This document shows, one piece after another, positions 1 to 8,276 of a stretch of DNA of 61,999 bases. The notes below the pieces were generated by a model that was not told the origin of the DNA, did no database searches, and saw nothing but the letters and a program-made list of their open reading frames with translations. The position numbers were made by a program, and so were the translations under genes. The stretch lies in assembly GCA_944383785.1 (NCBI GenBank), contig CALWQV010000005.1, positions 1 to 61,999 of the forward strand. Reading direction: 5' to 3'. Positions within the stretch are counted from its first letter, which is position 1. Each line of letters begins with the position of its first letter. Source of the stretch: an uncultured Enterocloster sp. (GTDB lineage Bacteria; Bacillota; Clostridia; Lachnospirales; Lachnospiraceae).

Positions 1-303
1 ATTCCCGTGGACGCCCTGATGAGAGGCAACCAGGTTTATGTGAAGGACGATTCCGTAACAGCGCCTCAGGGGCCTGTTCCCGCGGGATTCCGCGCCGTCC
101 AGGTGGAGACGGGGCTCATGAACGACAGCCTGGTGGAGATTACAAGCGGCCTTTCCGAGGGGGATACGGTCTATGTGGCCGAGTCTACCCAGAGCAGCGG
201 CTTTATGATGATGGGTCCCGGCGGCATGGGCGGCGGTATGGGAGGACCGCCCAGCGGTATGGGCGGCGGCCCCGGCGGCGGAGGCCCGGGGGGCCGCAGA
301 TAG
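1..303 (+). CDS. MacA/HlyD-type efflux adaptor subunit, C-terminal fragment
   Basis: The frame is open from base 1 and ends at TAG 301-303, so only the last 100 codons of the gene are present. The fragment has the membrane-proximal beta domain of periplasmic-adaptor proteins (stretches such as VETGLMNDSLVEITSGLSEG). It then ends in a low-complexity tail rich in Gly, Met and Pro. The stop overlaps the ribosome-binding site of the next gene, an ABC ATPase followed by a MacB-like permease, so the three genes form a MacAB-like export operon. The substrate cannot be told from the sequence. Any start codon inside this fragment (GTG 7 or ATG 19) would be an artefact of truncation. Family assignment is fairly safe from context; the exact adaptor type is inferred. 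Confidence 0.8.
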   Translation: MPVDALMRGNQVYVKDDSVTAPQGPVPAGFRAVQVETGLMNDSLVEITSGLSEGDTVYVAESTQSSGFMMMGPGGMGGGMGGPPSGMGGGPGGGGPGGRR

Positions 304-316
304 GAGGCAGTTTGAG

Positions 317-1069
317 ATGGCGGAATTGACCAGAGAAGCACAAGCGGCCAGCCAGATTGCCACGGGCCAGCCGTTGATCGAGCTGAAGGATATTTATAAG
401 ATTTACCAGATGGGCGACGAGGAGGTACGGGCCAACGACGGCATCAGCCTCACCATCTGCAGGGGGGAGTTTGTGGCCATCGTAGGCAAGTCCGGAAGCG
501 GAAAGTCCACCCTGATGAATATTATCGGAGCCCTGGATGTGCCCACAAAAGGGGACTATTTTCTGGGCGGCGAGGATGTGGCGGTGATGAGCGATAAGCA
601 GCTGGCCCGTATCCGCAACAAGATGATCGGATTCATTTTCCAGCAGTACAACCTGCTGCCCAAGTTGAACCTGCTGGAAAATGTGGAGCTTCCTCTGCTG
701 TACGCGGGAGTGGGGACGGCGGAGCGCCGGGAGCGGGCCATGGCATCCTTAGCTAAGGTAGGACTGGCAGAAAAGTGGAGGAATCTCCCCAATCAGCTTT
801 CCGGAGGCCAGCAGCAGAGAGTGTCCATCGCCAGGGCTCTGGCGGGCAACCCCTCCCTGATTCTGGCCGATGAGCCCACCGGCGCCCTGGACTCCAGGAC
901 CAGCCGGGATGTGCTGAATTTCCTGAAACAGCTGAATGAAGAGGGCAACACTATCGTGATGATCACCCACGATAACTCCATCGCCTTAGAGGCCCGGCGG
1001 GTGGTGCGCATCGCGGACGGAAAAATAACCTTTGACGGAGATGTGAAAGACTATGCTGCAATCCTTTAA
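317..1069 (+). CDS. ABC transporter ATP-binding protein (MacB/LolD type)
   Basis: This 250-residue ATPase shows Walker A GKSGSGKST (residues 57-65), the Q-loop stretch FQQYNLLP, the signature LSGGQQQR (161-168), Walker B LILADEP (181-187) and an H-loop His near 218. All catalytic elements are intact, so it should hydrolyse ATP to drive the partner permease. The LNLLENVELPLLYAG and DEPTGALD segments are typical of the MacB/LolD branch used for export or extraction rather than import. The start has an AGGAGG box at 302-307 inside the previous stop. Its 3' end overlaps the permease start by 17 bases, which suggests translational coupling. Confidence 0.95.
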   Translation: MAELTREAQAASQIATGQPLIELKDIYKIYQMGDEEVRANDGISLTICRGEFVAIVGKSGSGKSTLMNIIGALDVPTKGDYFLGGEDVAVMSDKQLARIRNKMIGFIFQQYNLLPKLNLLENVELPLLYAGVGTAERRERAMASLAKVGLAEKWRNLPNQLSGGQQQRVSIARALAGNPSLILADEPTGALDSRTSRDVLNFLKQLNEEGNTIVMITHDNSIALEARRVVRIADGKITFDGDVKDYAAIL

Positions 1070-2231
1070 ACTGGCCCTTAGAAGTATCTGGGGCAACAAG
1101 ATGCGCTCCTTTCTGACCATGCTTGGCATCATCATCGGCGTGGCTGCGGTGATCATTTTGGTAAGCCTGGTAAACGGCTATATGAGCAGCGTGATTGAAA
1201 ATTTTGCCAGCATGGGCGTGAACCAGGTGAATGTCAATGTAATCAACCTAAGCTCCCGCACCCTGGATGTAGATGAAATGTACGGGTTTTATGAGGAGCA
1301 CACGGATCTGTTTGGCGCCATCAGCCCCAGCGTCAGCATCAATACAACGGTGAAGCATGGGGACGATTCCTTAGAGAGCACCAGCGTGTCCGGACGCAGC
1401 GAGCAGTATCTGGATATTGAGGGCTATGAGCTGGAGGCGGGGCGCAACCTGGCCTACGCGGATATTGTCTCCCGCCAGAAGGTCTGCGTGGTGGGCTCCT
1501 ATGTGGCCCAGACCCTTTACGGCAGTGCGGATAAGGCCCTAAACCAAACCTTGAAGGTAAATGGATACGCCTTTAAGATCGTAGGCGTGGCCGAGGTTCA
1601 GGATGAGGACAATTTTGACGAGGGTGGAACCGACGACTTTGTGTGGATGCCCTACAGCGTGGCGGTGAAGATGTCCCGCAACGCTAACATCAGCAACTAC
1701 ACCCTTACCCTGATCGATACAAATGATGCCGACGAGGCCACGGCGCTGATTGAGGATTTTCTCTATGAAATTTTTAAAAACGACGATCTCTACAGTGTGG
1801 CGGCTATGAGCGAGATGCTGGACTCCTTAAACGAGCAGATCGCCATGATGAGCGGCATGCTGGGAGGAATCGCCGGGATATCCCTGCTGGTGGCCGGCGT
1901 GGGGGTTATGAATATTATGCTGGTATCCGTCACCGAGCGCACCAGGGAGATCGGCATCCGCAAATCCCTGGGGGCGGATAAGGGCGTGATCATGCAGCAG
2001 TTTGTGATTGAGGCGGCGGTGACCAGCTCTTTGGGCGGCGTCATCGGCATTATCCTGGGGGCTGTGGCTACCACGGCGGTAGGCGGCCTCATCGGCATCG
2101 ACGCCACCCCCACCTTCGGGGCGGTGCTGGTATCCTTCAGCGTGTCCGTGGGTATCGGACTGCTGTTCGGGTATATGCCTGCGAACAGGGCGGCCAACCT
2201 CAATCCCATCGACGCCCTGCGGAGCGAATAG
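1053..2231 (+). CDS. MacB-like ABC transporter permease (FtsX domain)
   Basis: The 392-residue protein has the MacB layout: an N-terminal membrane helix (about residues 17-43), a large extracytoplasmic domain of about 220 residues, and three C-terminal helices of the FtsX domain. The conserved coupling stretch VSVTERTREIGIRKSLGA sits just after the second helix. It overlaps the ATPase gene and is the last gene before a terminator. Together with the upstream adaptor it should form a mechanotransmission-type exporter for peptides, antibiotics or lipoproteins; the substrate is unknown. Length and topology are normal for the family. Confidence 0.93.
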   Translation: MLQSFKLALRSIWGNKMRSFLTMLGIIIGVAAVIILVSLVNGYMSSVIENFASMGVNQVNVNVINLSSRTLDVDEMYGFYEEHTDLFGAISPSVSINTTVKHGDDSLESTSVSGRSEQYLDIEGYELEAGRNLAYADIVSRQKVCVVGSYVAQTLYGSADKALNQTLKVNGYAFKIVGVAEVQDEDNFDEGGTDDFVWMPYSVAVKMSRNANISNYTLTLIDTNDADEATALIEDFLYEIFKNDDLYSVAAMSEMLDSLNEQIAMMSGMLGGIAGISLLVAGVGVMNIMLVSVTERTREIGIRKSLGADKGVIMQQFVIEAAVTSSLGGVIGIILGAVATTAVGGLIGIDATPTFGAVLVSFSVSVGIGLLFGYMPANRAANLNPIDALRSE

Positions 2232-2265
2232 GGCGCATGTCCTTATCAAAACATTTATCGCAGTA

Positions 2266-2301
2266 GGCGGTGCTGGTTACGCAGTGCCGCTTTTTGCTTT
2301 T
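2266..2301 (+). terminator. Rho-independent terminator of the MacAB-like operon
   Basis: GCGGTGCTG (2267-2275) pairs with CAGTGCCGC (2282-2290) through nine pairs, two of them G-U, around a six-base loop. A T-tract begins at 2291. It lies 35 bases after the permease stop and ends the efflux operon before the AbiE genes. Confidence 0.8.
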
Positions 2302-2372
2302 ATACTGACCTCGTTTCCGAGGATAGAAGTGTTATTCGATTTGTTTTGGTACTGCGTTTTGCTCTGAAAATA

Positions 2373-2412
2373 TGTACAAACTTGATACTATATGCTATAA
2401 TGGTGTCAAGTT
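2373..2412 (+). promoter_or_regulatory. abiE promoter with inverted-repeat operator
   Basis: A -10 box TATAAT (2396-2401) lies 17 bases after a weak -35 TGTACA (2373-2378). The arms AACTTGATAC (2379-2388) and GTGTCAAGTT (2403-2412) are inverted repeats matching at nine of ten positions and bracket the -10 box. AbiEi antitoxins are known to repress their own promoters through inverted repeats, so this is a good candidate for the AbiEi binding site. Confidence 0.65.
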
Positions 2413-2432
2413 ATAACAAGAGGAGCGATGTT

Positions 2433-3026
2433 ATGGCCGATTTAGATTCTTTGAAAAAACTTGTCGGAGAAAATGGCTATCTATATACGAAAGACGTAAC
2501 CAACGCAGGGATTCGCCGGGAACAGCTAAAAAAATATCTGGATGAAGGTAGTCTGATCCGGGAAAGCCGGGGAATCTATTCCTTTGCGGACAGTATCAAT
2601 GACGAATTTGTATTGCTGCAGAGCAGATGTAAAAAAGGGGTTTTCTCTTATGGAACAGCATTATATTTTCATGGCCTGTCTGACCGTTTCCCACAGATGG
2701 TTTCCATGACAGTGCCAAAGACCTATAATGTATTTTATCTAAAGGAAGAATTATTTCATGTAGAGTTCCACCGGATCAAGCCGTCCTTATGGAGCATTGG
2801 AATGATGGAAATGGTCTCACCGCAAGGCGGAAAAATCATGGTCTATGACAGAGAACGGTGTATCTGTGATATGATACGGAGCCGCAAACAGACAGACCCA
2901 CAGGTTTTTAGCCAAGCAGTGAAAGGATATTTTGCTTCCAAAGAGCGTGACAACATCCGATTGATGGAATATGCCAAGAAATTTCACATTGAGGAAAAAG
3001 TACAAGAGTATATGGAGATATTATGA
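2433..3026 (+). CDS. abiEi: AbiEi-type antitoxin/transcriptional regulator
   Basis: The 197-residue protein starts at ATG 2433, seven bases after AGGAG (2421-2425); an upstream in-frame start at 2346 lies within the promoter and is rejected. The N-terminus (LKKLVGENGYLYTKDVTNAG) is the winged-helix domain of AbiEi antitoxins, followed by the central stretch with SRGIYSF and FSYGTALYFHGLSD typical of this family. In known AbiE systems this protein represses the operon and counteracts the nucleotidyltransferase toxin without a stable complex (type IV). The stop overlaps the start of the toxin gene (ATGA). The genes use more A/T-ending codons than their neighbours, which fits horizontal acquisition. 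Confidence 0.88.
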   Translation: MADLDSLKKLVGENGYLYTKDVTNAGIRREQLKKYLDEGSLIRESRGIYSFADSINDEFVLLQSRCKKGVFSYGTALYFHGLSDRFPQMVSMTVPKTYNVFYLKEELFHVEFHRIKPSLWSIGMMEMVSPQGGKIMVYDRERCICDMIRSRKQTDPQVFSQAVKGYFASKERDNIRLMEYAKKFHIEEKVQEYMEIL

Positions 3027-3865
3027 TGAAAACACCAGAACAATTAAAAGGAGCCATCCGCAATCTGGCAAAGAAGAAAGGAATCCATGCACAGGAAATC
3101 CTGCAGATTTTTATGTTTGAACGTATCATTGAACGTCTTTCTGTTTCTCCGTACAAGGACAGATTTATTTTAAAAGGCGGGCTGTTGATTTCCGCCATCC
3201 TCGGCGTAGCGGAACGGACGACAATGGATATGGACACAACCGTAAAAGGCTTACCAATGGATGAACAGAGCATACGGAAAGCGATCCGCGAAATTTTGGA
3301 TCAGCCCGTGGATGACGGGATCGAATTTCAGCTTTTAGACCTAACGCCGATCCGAGAGGATGACGAATACGAAAACTTCCGAGCCTCTATCCAAGCCACT
3401 TATGGGAAGATGAAAATACCCATGAAGATTGATATAACAACCGGTGACGAAATTACACCAAAAGAAATCCAATTTTCCTACCCCTTCCTGTTTGATGACC
3501 GCCGGGTAATGGTGAAAGCCTACACACAGGAAACCATACTGGCGGAAAAATACGAAACGATCATCCGAAGAAATGTAGGAAATACGCGGGCAAGAGATTT
3601 TTATGATTTACACCTTCTGTATCAGCTTTATCGGGAAAATTCAGACTGGAACCTTTTAAAACAGGCGGTTCTTGCCACAGCGAAGAAAAGAGATTCTTTG
3701 TCCGTTCTGCAGGACACGAAACGGATTCTGCTGGCATTAGAAGAATCAACCATCCTGGTGGATTTATGGAAAAGGTATCAGACACAAAATCTATATGCAA
3801 GAGAGATTACATATCCTGCTATCATAGAAACCGTAAAAGAATTTACAGAGAAAATGAATTTCTAG
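3023..3865 (+). CDS. abiEii: AbiEii/AbiGii-type nucleotidyltransferase toxin
   Basis: The 280-residue product shows the AbiEii motifs in order: the GG-containing loop FILKGGLLISA (about residues 48-58), the metal-binding TMDMD pattern (Asp69 and Asp71), KIDITTGDE, and the C-terminal AEKYETI and NTRARDFYDL segments. Members of this DNA polymerase beta-like family act as NTP transferases that stop growth; some modify tRNA. The start is ATG 3023, overlapping the antitoxin stop, or ATG 3026; either way translation is coupled. All visible catalytic residues are kept, so the system is probably functional. It sits between two unrelated core operons, as expected for a mobile defence cassette. Confidence 0.88.
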   Translation: MMKTPEQLKGAIRNLAKKKGIHAQEILQIFMFERIIERLSVSPYKDRFILKGGLLISAILGVAERTTMDMDTTVKGLPMDEQSIRKAIREILDQPVDDGIEFQLLDLTPIREDDEYENFRASIQATYGKMKIPMKIDITTGDEITPKEIQFSYPFLFDDRRVMVKAYTQETILAEKYETIIRRNVGNTRARDFYDLHLLYQLYRENSDWNLLKQAVLATAKKRDSLSVLQDTKRILLALEESTILVDLWKRYQTQNLYAREITYPAIIETVKEFTEKMNF

Positions 3866-3882
3866 CAAGAGAGGTGAACGAA

Positions 3883-3909
3883 ATGGAACCAAAAAGGGCG
3901 GCCTGTTAA
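3883..3909 (+). other. Possible eight-codon remnant or leader ORF
   Basis: ATG 3883 follows a GAGAGG box and opens a frame of only eight codons (MEPKRAAC) ending at TAA 3907-3909, directly after abiEii. It may be the scar of a truncated downstream gene of the AbiE cassette or mean nothing. Confidence 0.2.
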
Positions 3910-3910
3910 G

Positions 3911-3965
3911 TTTTACAAAAATTTTACATATTAAAGGGGTGAATTTTACCTGTTTTTGATATAGT
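3911..3965 (+). promoter_or_regulatory. Direct-repeat operator and promoter of the two-component system
   Basis: TTTTAC occurs at 3911, 3922 and 3944, that is with spacings of 11 and 22 bases on the same face of the helix. A TATAGT -10 candidate follows at 3960-3965 with no good -35. Phased direct repeats with 11-base period in place of a -35 are the usual binding pattern of PhoB/OmpR-type regulators, which suggests the downstream regulator activates its own genes. A perfect 12-base palindrome TTACATATGTAA follows at 3970-3981. Confidence 0.5.
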
Positions 3966-4035
3966 GAAGTTACATATGTAATTGTTCAGGCATTCTGGAC
4001 AGTTATTCCCATATTTGGAAAGGCAGGAAAAGTAT

Positions 4036-4722
4036 ATGGACCGCATTTACATCATTGAGGACGACGATAATATCCGCAACCTGTTAAAGATTGCCCTGGA
4101 TGGGTTCGGATATGATACGGAAAGTTTTGAGACAGCGGAGGAAGGCCTGGCGCGGATGAAGGAGGAGCCGCCTTCTCTGGCGATTTTCGACTGGATGCTC
4201 CCGGGCATGGACGGGATTACCGCGATCAAGCAGATCCGCAGTACCGACGGGCTGAAGAATATTCCAATTATGGTTCTCACCGCCAGGGAGAAGGAACTGG
4301 ACAAGGTGGTGGGACTGGACTGCGGGGCTGACGACTATATGGTAAAGCCCTTTGGCGTGCTGGAGCTTTCCGCTCGCATCCGCAGCCTCCTGCGCCGCAC
4401 CAGGAGGGAGCCGGAAGAGGATGTGCTCTGCTTTGAAAAGATCCGGGTAAACCGTCAGACCAGGGAGGTCTTTTCGGCCGGACGGCAGGTGGAGCTGACC
4501 TTAAAGGAGTTTGAGCTGCTGGTCTACCTGATGGAGAACCAGACAAGAGTGGTCACCAGAGATGAGCTTTTAAACCAGATCTGGGGCTATGAGTACGATG
4601 GGGAGACCAGGACCCTGGACATGCACATCCGGACTCTCCGGCAGAAGCTGGGGGAGGAAGGCGGAGCCTGCATCCGTACAGTCCGGGGAGTGGGATACCG
4701 CATGGTACGCCCGGAGGCCTAA
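4036..4722 (+). CDS. OmpR/PhoB-family response regulator
   Basis: The 228-residue protein starts at ATG 4036 after an AGGAAA box; the longer frame from 3982 lacks a ribosome-binding site. The receiver domain has the acidic pocket EDDD (8-11), phosphoacceptor Asp52 in FDWMLPG, Thr82 and Lys104. The C-terminal half is a winged-helix DNA-binding domain (ELTLKEFELLVYLMEN, RTLDMHIRTLRQKLG, RTVRGVGYRM). It pairs with the kinase gene 24 bases downstream. The kinase has the PhoR-like layout, but the signal is not known. Phased TTTTAC repeats upstream suggest autoregulation. Confidence 0.95.
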   Translation: MDRIYIIEDDDNIRNLLKIALDGFGYDTESFETAEEGLARMKEEPPSLAIFDWMLPGMDGITAIKQIRSTDGLKNIPIMVLTAREKELDKVVGLDCGADDYMVKPFGVLELSARIRSLLRRTRREPEEDVLCFEKIRVNRQTREVFSAGRQVELTLKEFELLVYLMENQTRVVTRDELLNQIWGYEYDGETRTLDMHIRTLRQKLGEEGGACIRTVRGVGYRMVRPEA

Positions 4723-4746
4723 AACCGCGAACACAAGGAGAATATT

Positions 4747-6147
4747 ATGCGCAGAGCCATTTTGCAGCGATTTATTCTGGTGCTCTTCGGGGCCCTGATT
4801 TTGAACAGCCTGATCTTTTACCTTTTGGGGAGCAAGATCCTTTTGAACAGCTCCTCCGACGATATGCTCTATATGCTGGAGGTCCTGGACAACAGCCTGG
4901 ACTACGACGGGAACCTGGCGGAATCCTTAAACCAGCTGGATCATGTGATGGACGACAATAACAGCCGCCTGACGGTGATCCGGGAGGATGGGACGGTGAT
5001 GGCGGATACCCAGGCGGATATGGAGGATTTGGACAATCATCTGGGCCGCAGGGAGGTTCAGGACGCCATGGAGAAAGGCAGCGGATATGCCAGGCGGCGC
5101 TCGGAGACACTGGGGATCGATATGCTCTATGTGGCCCTCCGGTCGGATCACGCCGACGTGATTCTCAGGGCGGCTGTTCCGTTTTCCGGTTTCCAGGAAT
5201 ACCTGCCTCTTCTGTTTCCGGCAGGCTTTTTAAGCCTGCTTGTGGCGGCGGCAGGCTCATTTATCGTCACAAACCGACTGGTATCCTCCATCACCCAGCC
5301 TTTGCAGGATATTTCGAAAGAGATGTTAAAGGTAAAAGGTGATTATACGGAGCTGAATTTTGAGCACTGCAAGTATCCGGAGATCAATGTAATCGCCGAT
5401 ACTACCATGAAGATGTCGAAAAATGTAAAGGACTATCTGAACCAGATCGAGAAAGAGCGGATGATCCGCCAGGAGTTTTTTAGCAATGCCTCCCATGAGC
5501 TGAAGACGCCAATTACCTCCATCCAGGGCTACGCGGAGCTTTTAGAGAGCGGCATGATCCAGGATGAGGCCACCAAGGCGGATTTTGCCAGCAGGATCAA
5601 AAAAGAGGCGGTGCGCATGACCGGTCTGATCAACGATATTCTGATGATTTCACGGCTGGAGGCCAAGGAGGCGGAGGTCACCTTTTCCGATGTGCGCATA
5701 AGCGTTCTCCTGGAAGAAATTGTGGACAGCTTAAAGCCCCAGGCCGCCGAGGCCCAGGTGTTCCTCCATGTGGACTGCCAGCCCATTATGATTCACGCCA
5801 ACCTTCAGCAGATGCGTGAGCTGATCACCAACCTGATTTCAAATGCCATCAAATACAACCGGCCCGGAGGCCAGGTCTGGATCAATGTCCGGGAGACGGA
5901 CGGGCAGATGGTGCTGCGGGTCAGGGACAACGGAGTGGGAATCCCCTCCGACTCCCTGGACCGGATTTTCGAGCGCTTCTACCGGGTGGATAAGGGCAGA
6001 AGCCGCAAGCAGGGAGGCACCGGATTGGGGCTTTCCATTGTAAAGCACATCGTTAATTTTTATCATGGAACCATCCATGTAACATCGGAGCCGGATGCGG
6101 GAAGCGAATTTACCGTGTTTCTTCCCATGTCCAGAGAAAAAGCGTAA
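4747..6147 (+). CDS. Membrane sensor histidine kinase (PhoR-like layout)
   Basis: The 466-residue kinase has a membrane helix at about 8-29, an outer sensor domain of about 120 residues, a second helix at about 153-176, a HAMP-like linker, a dimerisation domain with phospho-His250 in ASHELKTP, and a full ATPase domain (N-box NLISNAIKYN, G1 DNGVGI, G2 GGTGLGLSI). It starts at ATG 4747 after AAGGAG. It should autophosphorylate on His250 and pass phosphate to Asp52 of the regulator encoded just upstream. The ligand is unknown; the domain order resembles phosphate or cell-envelope sensors. Confidence 0.95.
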   Translation: MRRAILQRFILVLFGALILNSLIFYLLGSKILLNSSSDDMLYMLEVLDNSLDYDGNLAESLNQLDHVMDDNNSRLTVIREDGTVMADTQADMEDLDNHLGRREVQDAMEKGSGYARRRSETLGIDMLYVALRSDHADVILRAAVPFSGFQEYLPLLFPAGFLSLLVAAAGSFIVTNRLVSSITQPLQDISKEMLKVKGDYTELNFEHCKYPEINVIADTTMKMSKNVKDYLNQIEKERMIRQEFFSNASHELKTPITSIQGYAELLESGMIQDEATKADFASRIKKEAVRMTGLINDILMISRLEAKEAEVTFSDVRISVLLEEIVDSLKPQAAEAQVFLHVDCQPIMIHANLQQMRELITNLISNAIKYNRPGGQVWINVRETDGQMVLRVRDNGVGIPSDSLDRIFERFYRVDKGRSRKQGGTGLGLSIVKHIVNFYHGTIHVTSEPDAGSEFTVFLPMSREKA

Positions 6148-6150
6148 ATG

Positions 6151-6178
6151 TTCAGCCAGGCCGCCGGGTCTGGCTGAA
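6151..6178 (+). terminator. Stem-loop after the histidine kinase gene
   Basis: TTCAGCCAG (6151-6159) and CTGGCTGAA (6170-6178) form a perfect nine-pair stem four bases after the kinase stop. There is no good T-tract behind it, so it is a weak terminator or an mRNA-stabilising stem. Confidence 0.4.
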
Positions 6179-6188
6179 AAATTTGTAG

Positions 6189-6217
6189 TTGACTTTTGCG
6201 CGTTGAAGCGATATAAT
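6189..6217 (+). promoter_or_regulatory. Promoter of the TrpX-like ABC importer operon
   Basis: TTGACT (6189-6194) and TATAAT (6212-6217) are spaced by 17 bases, close to the vegetative sigma consensus. An imperfect palindrome (CTGAGGAAA at 6228-6236 with TTTCTTCAG) follows in the leader and could be an operator. Confidence 0.75.
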
Positions 6218-6291
6218 CCCGTAGTGACTGAGGAAAATTTCTTCAGCGCCATAAAATCGAAATTGATGATCGAAATGAGGAGGAAACAATT

Positions 6292-7335
6292 ATGAAAAAG
6301 ATCTTAGCGCTGGCCGTTGCCACAGCGATGGCCATGAGTATGACCGCCTGCTCCGGAGAAAGCGGCGATACGCAGACGGATGCTTCCCAGGGGACAGAGG
6401 CCTCCCAGGATTCCGAAGCCTCCCAGGAGAGCGGAGCTTCCCAGGATGGGGAAACCTATACGGTGGGAATCTGCCAGCTGGTACAGCATGTTGCTCTGGA
6501 TGCGGCTACCGAGGGCTTTATGGACGCCATCAAGGAGCAGCTGGGGGAGGAAAATGTTACCTTTGACCTGCAGAACGCCCAGGGCGATTCCAATACCTGT
6601 TCCACCATTATCAACAGCTTTGTATCCGAAGATGTGGACCTGATCCTGGCAAACGCGACTGCGGCTCTTCAGGCGGCTCAGGCGGGAACCAACGAGATTC
6701 CGGTTCTTGGAACCTCTGTGACGGAGTACGGTGTTGCCCTGGGAATCGATGATTTTAACGGCACAGTGGGCGGAAACATTTCCGGAACCTCTGACCTGGC
6801 TCCCCTGGACGAGCAGGCAGCCATGTTAAATGAGCTTTTCCCGGATGCAAAGAACGTAGGCCTGCTTTACTGCTCCGCCGAGGCCAACTCCCAGTATCAG
6901 GTTGATACGGTGAAGGCCGCCCTGGAGGAAATGGGCTACAGCTGCGAGTATTACGCCTTCTCTGATTCCAACGACCTGGCTACCATCGCTACCAATGCCG
7001 CCAATGCCTGCGATGTGATTTATATTCCCACAGACAATACGGCTGCTTCCAATACGGAAATTATCAATAACATCTGCCAGCCTGCGGGCGTTCCCATCAT
7101 TGCGGGAGAGGAAGGAATCTGCTCCGGCTGCGGCGTTGCCACCCTGTGCATCGATTACTATGACCTGGGAGTTGCTACCGGTGACATGGCGGTTCGGATT
7201 CTTACCGGCGAAGAGGATATCGCCCAGATGCCCATCGAGTACGCGCCCCAGTTTACCAAGAAGTATAATCCCGCCATTTGTGAGGCATTAAACATCACCG
7301 TGCCGGAGGGCTATGAGGCCATCGAGACGGAATAG
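6292..7335 (+). CDS. ABC transporter substrate-binding lipoprotein (TrpX-like)
   Basis: The 347-residue protein begins with a lipoprotein signal (MKKILALAVA, lipobox ending at Cys20 in MTAC). A Ser/Gln/Glu/Ala-rich linker with repeated ASQ units runs to about residue 48 before the binding domain. The fold (YTVGICQLVQHVALDAATEG, NDLATIATNAANACDVIYIPTDNTAA) is that of the ABC_sub_bind family, whose members include TrpX-like binding proteins for aromatic amino acids. It is the first gene of a three-gene operon (binding protein, permease, ATPase) and has a strong AGGAGG site. The ligand is uncertain; no T-box is present upstream, unlike many trpX genes. Confidence 0.9.
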   Translation: MKKILALAVATAMAMSMTACSGESGDTQTDASQGTEASQDSEASQESGASQDGETYTVGICQLVQHVALDAATEGFMDAIKEQLGEENVTFDLQNAQGDSNTCSTIINSFVSEDVDLILANATAALQAAQAGTNEIPVLGTSVTEYGVALGIDDFNGTVGGNISGTSDLAPLDEQAAMLNELFPDAKNVGLLYCSAEANSQYQVDTVKAALEEMGYSCEYYAFSDSNDLATIATNAANACDVIYIPTDNTAASNTEIINNICQPAGVPIIAGEEGICSGCGVATLCIDYYDLGVATGDMAVRILTGEEDIAQMPIEYAPQFTKKYNPAICEALNITVPEGYEAIETE

Positions 7336-7352
7336 GACGGGAGTAGGGGATT

Positions 7353-8276
7353 ATGAATGAAATTATGTCGCTAATCAATGCTCTGCCGGGCGCGGCCGCC
7401 CAGGGACTGATTTGGGGGATTATGGCCATTGGCGTTTACCTCACCTACCGGATCCTGGATTTCGCGGATCTGACGGTGGACGGCTCCCTTTGCACCGGAG
7501 GCGCGGTCTGCATCATGATGATGCTGGCAGGCTTCAATGTGTGGGCGGCCCTATTGGGCGCCCTGCTTGCGGGGATGCTGGCCGGACTGGCTACGGGCCT
7601 GTTCCATACCTTTATGGGCATCCCGGCCATCCTCTCCGGCATCCTGACCCAGCTGGGCTTATATTCCATCAATCTGAAGATTATGGGCAAGGCAAACCAG
7701 GCCATCAATGTGGATAAGTACGATCTGCTGGTGTCCCTGCGCTTTATTAAAAATGTGCCCTTCTTCCGGAATACGATTCTGGTGGTGGCGGTGATTACCC
7801 TGGTGCTGATCGGGATTCTGTACTGGTTTTTCGGCACCGAGCTGGGCTGTTCCATCCGAGCCACAGGCTGCAATGACAAGATGGCCAGGGCCCAGGGCAT
7901 CAACACGGACTTTAACCGGGTGCTGGGCCTGATGGTTTCCAATGGCCTGGTGGCTTTCGCAGGAGCCCTTCTGGCCCAGTACCAGGGCTTTGCCGATGTG
8001 CAGATGGGCCGTGGCGCCATCGTCATCGGCCTGGCTGCGGTGATCATCGGTGAGGCGGTTTTCGGAAAGCTGTTCCACAACTTCGGTTTCCGACTGCTGG
8101 GCGTCTCCCTGGGCTCCATCATCTATTATCTGGTGCTCCAGGTGGTGATCTGGCGGGGAATCGATACGGACCTGTTGAAGCTGCTTTCCGCTTTGGTGGT
8201 AGCGGTATTCCTGGCCATTCCTGTGTGGAAAAGCCGGTATTTCTCAAAACCTATCAAAAAGGGAGGTAAAGGCTGA
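7353..8276 (+). CDS. ABC transporter permease (BPD_transp_2, TrpY-like)
   Basis: The 307-residue integral membrane protein has about eight hydrophobic segments and the stretches TYRILDFADLTVDGS and GCSIRATGCNDKMARAQGI typical of permeases that go with ABC_sub_bind lipoproteins. It lies 17 bases after the binding-protein gene, and its stop overlaps the ATPase start (TGATG at 8274-8278), so it is part of one transport operon. The predicted role is import of an amino-acid-like solute. Confidence 0.92.
   Translation: MNEIMSLINALPGAAAQGLIWGIMAIGVYLTYRILDFADLTVDGSLCTGGAVCIMMMLAGFNVWAALLGALLAGMLAGLATGLFHTFMGIPAILSGILTQLGLYSINLKIMGKANQAINVDKYDLLVSLRFIKNVPFFRNTILVVAVITLVLIGILYWFFGTELGCSIRATGCNDKMARAQGINTDFNRVLGLMVSNGLVAFAGALLAQYQGFADVQMGRGAIVIGLAAVIIGEAVFGKLFHNFGFRLLGVSLGSIIYYLVLQVVIWRGIDTDLLKLLSALVVAVFLAIPVWKSRYFSKPIKKGGKG

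Noticed and set aside
7445-8122. 225-codon minus-strand ORF
   Set aside because: Exact shadow of the ABC permease gene; composition is Ser/Pro/Arg-rich and no start site is supported.
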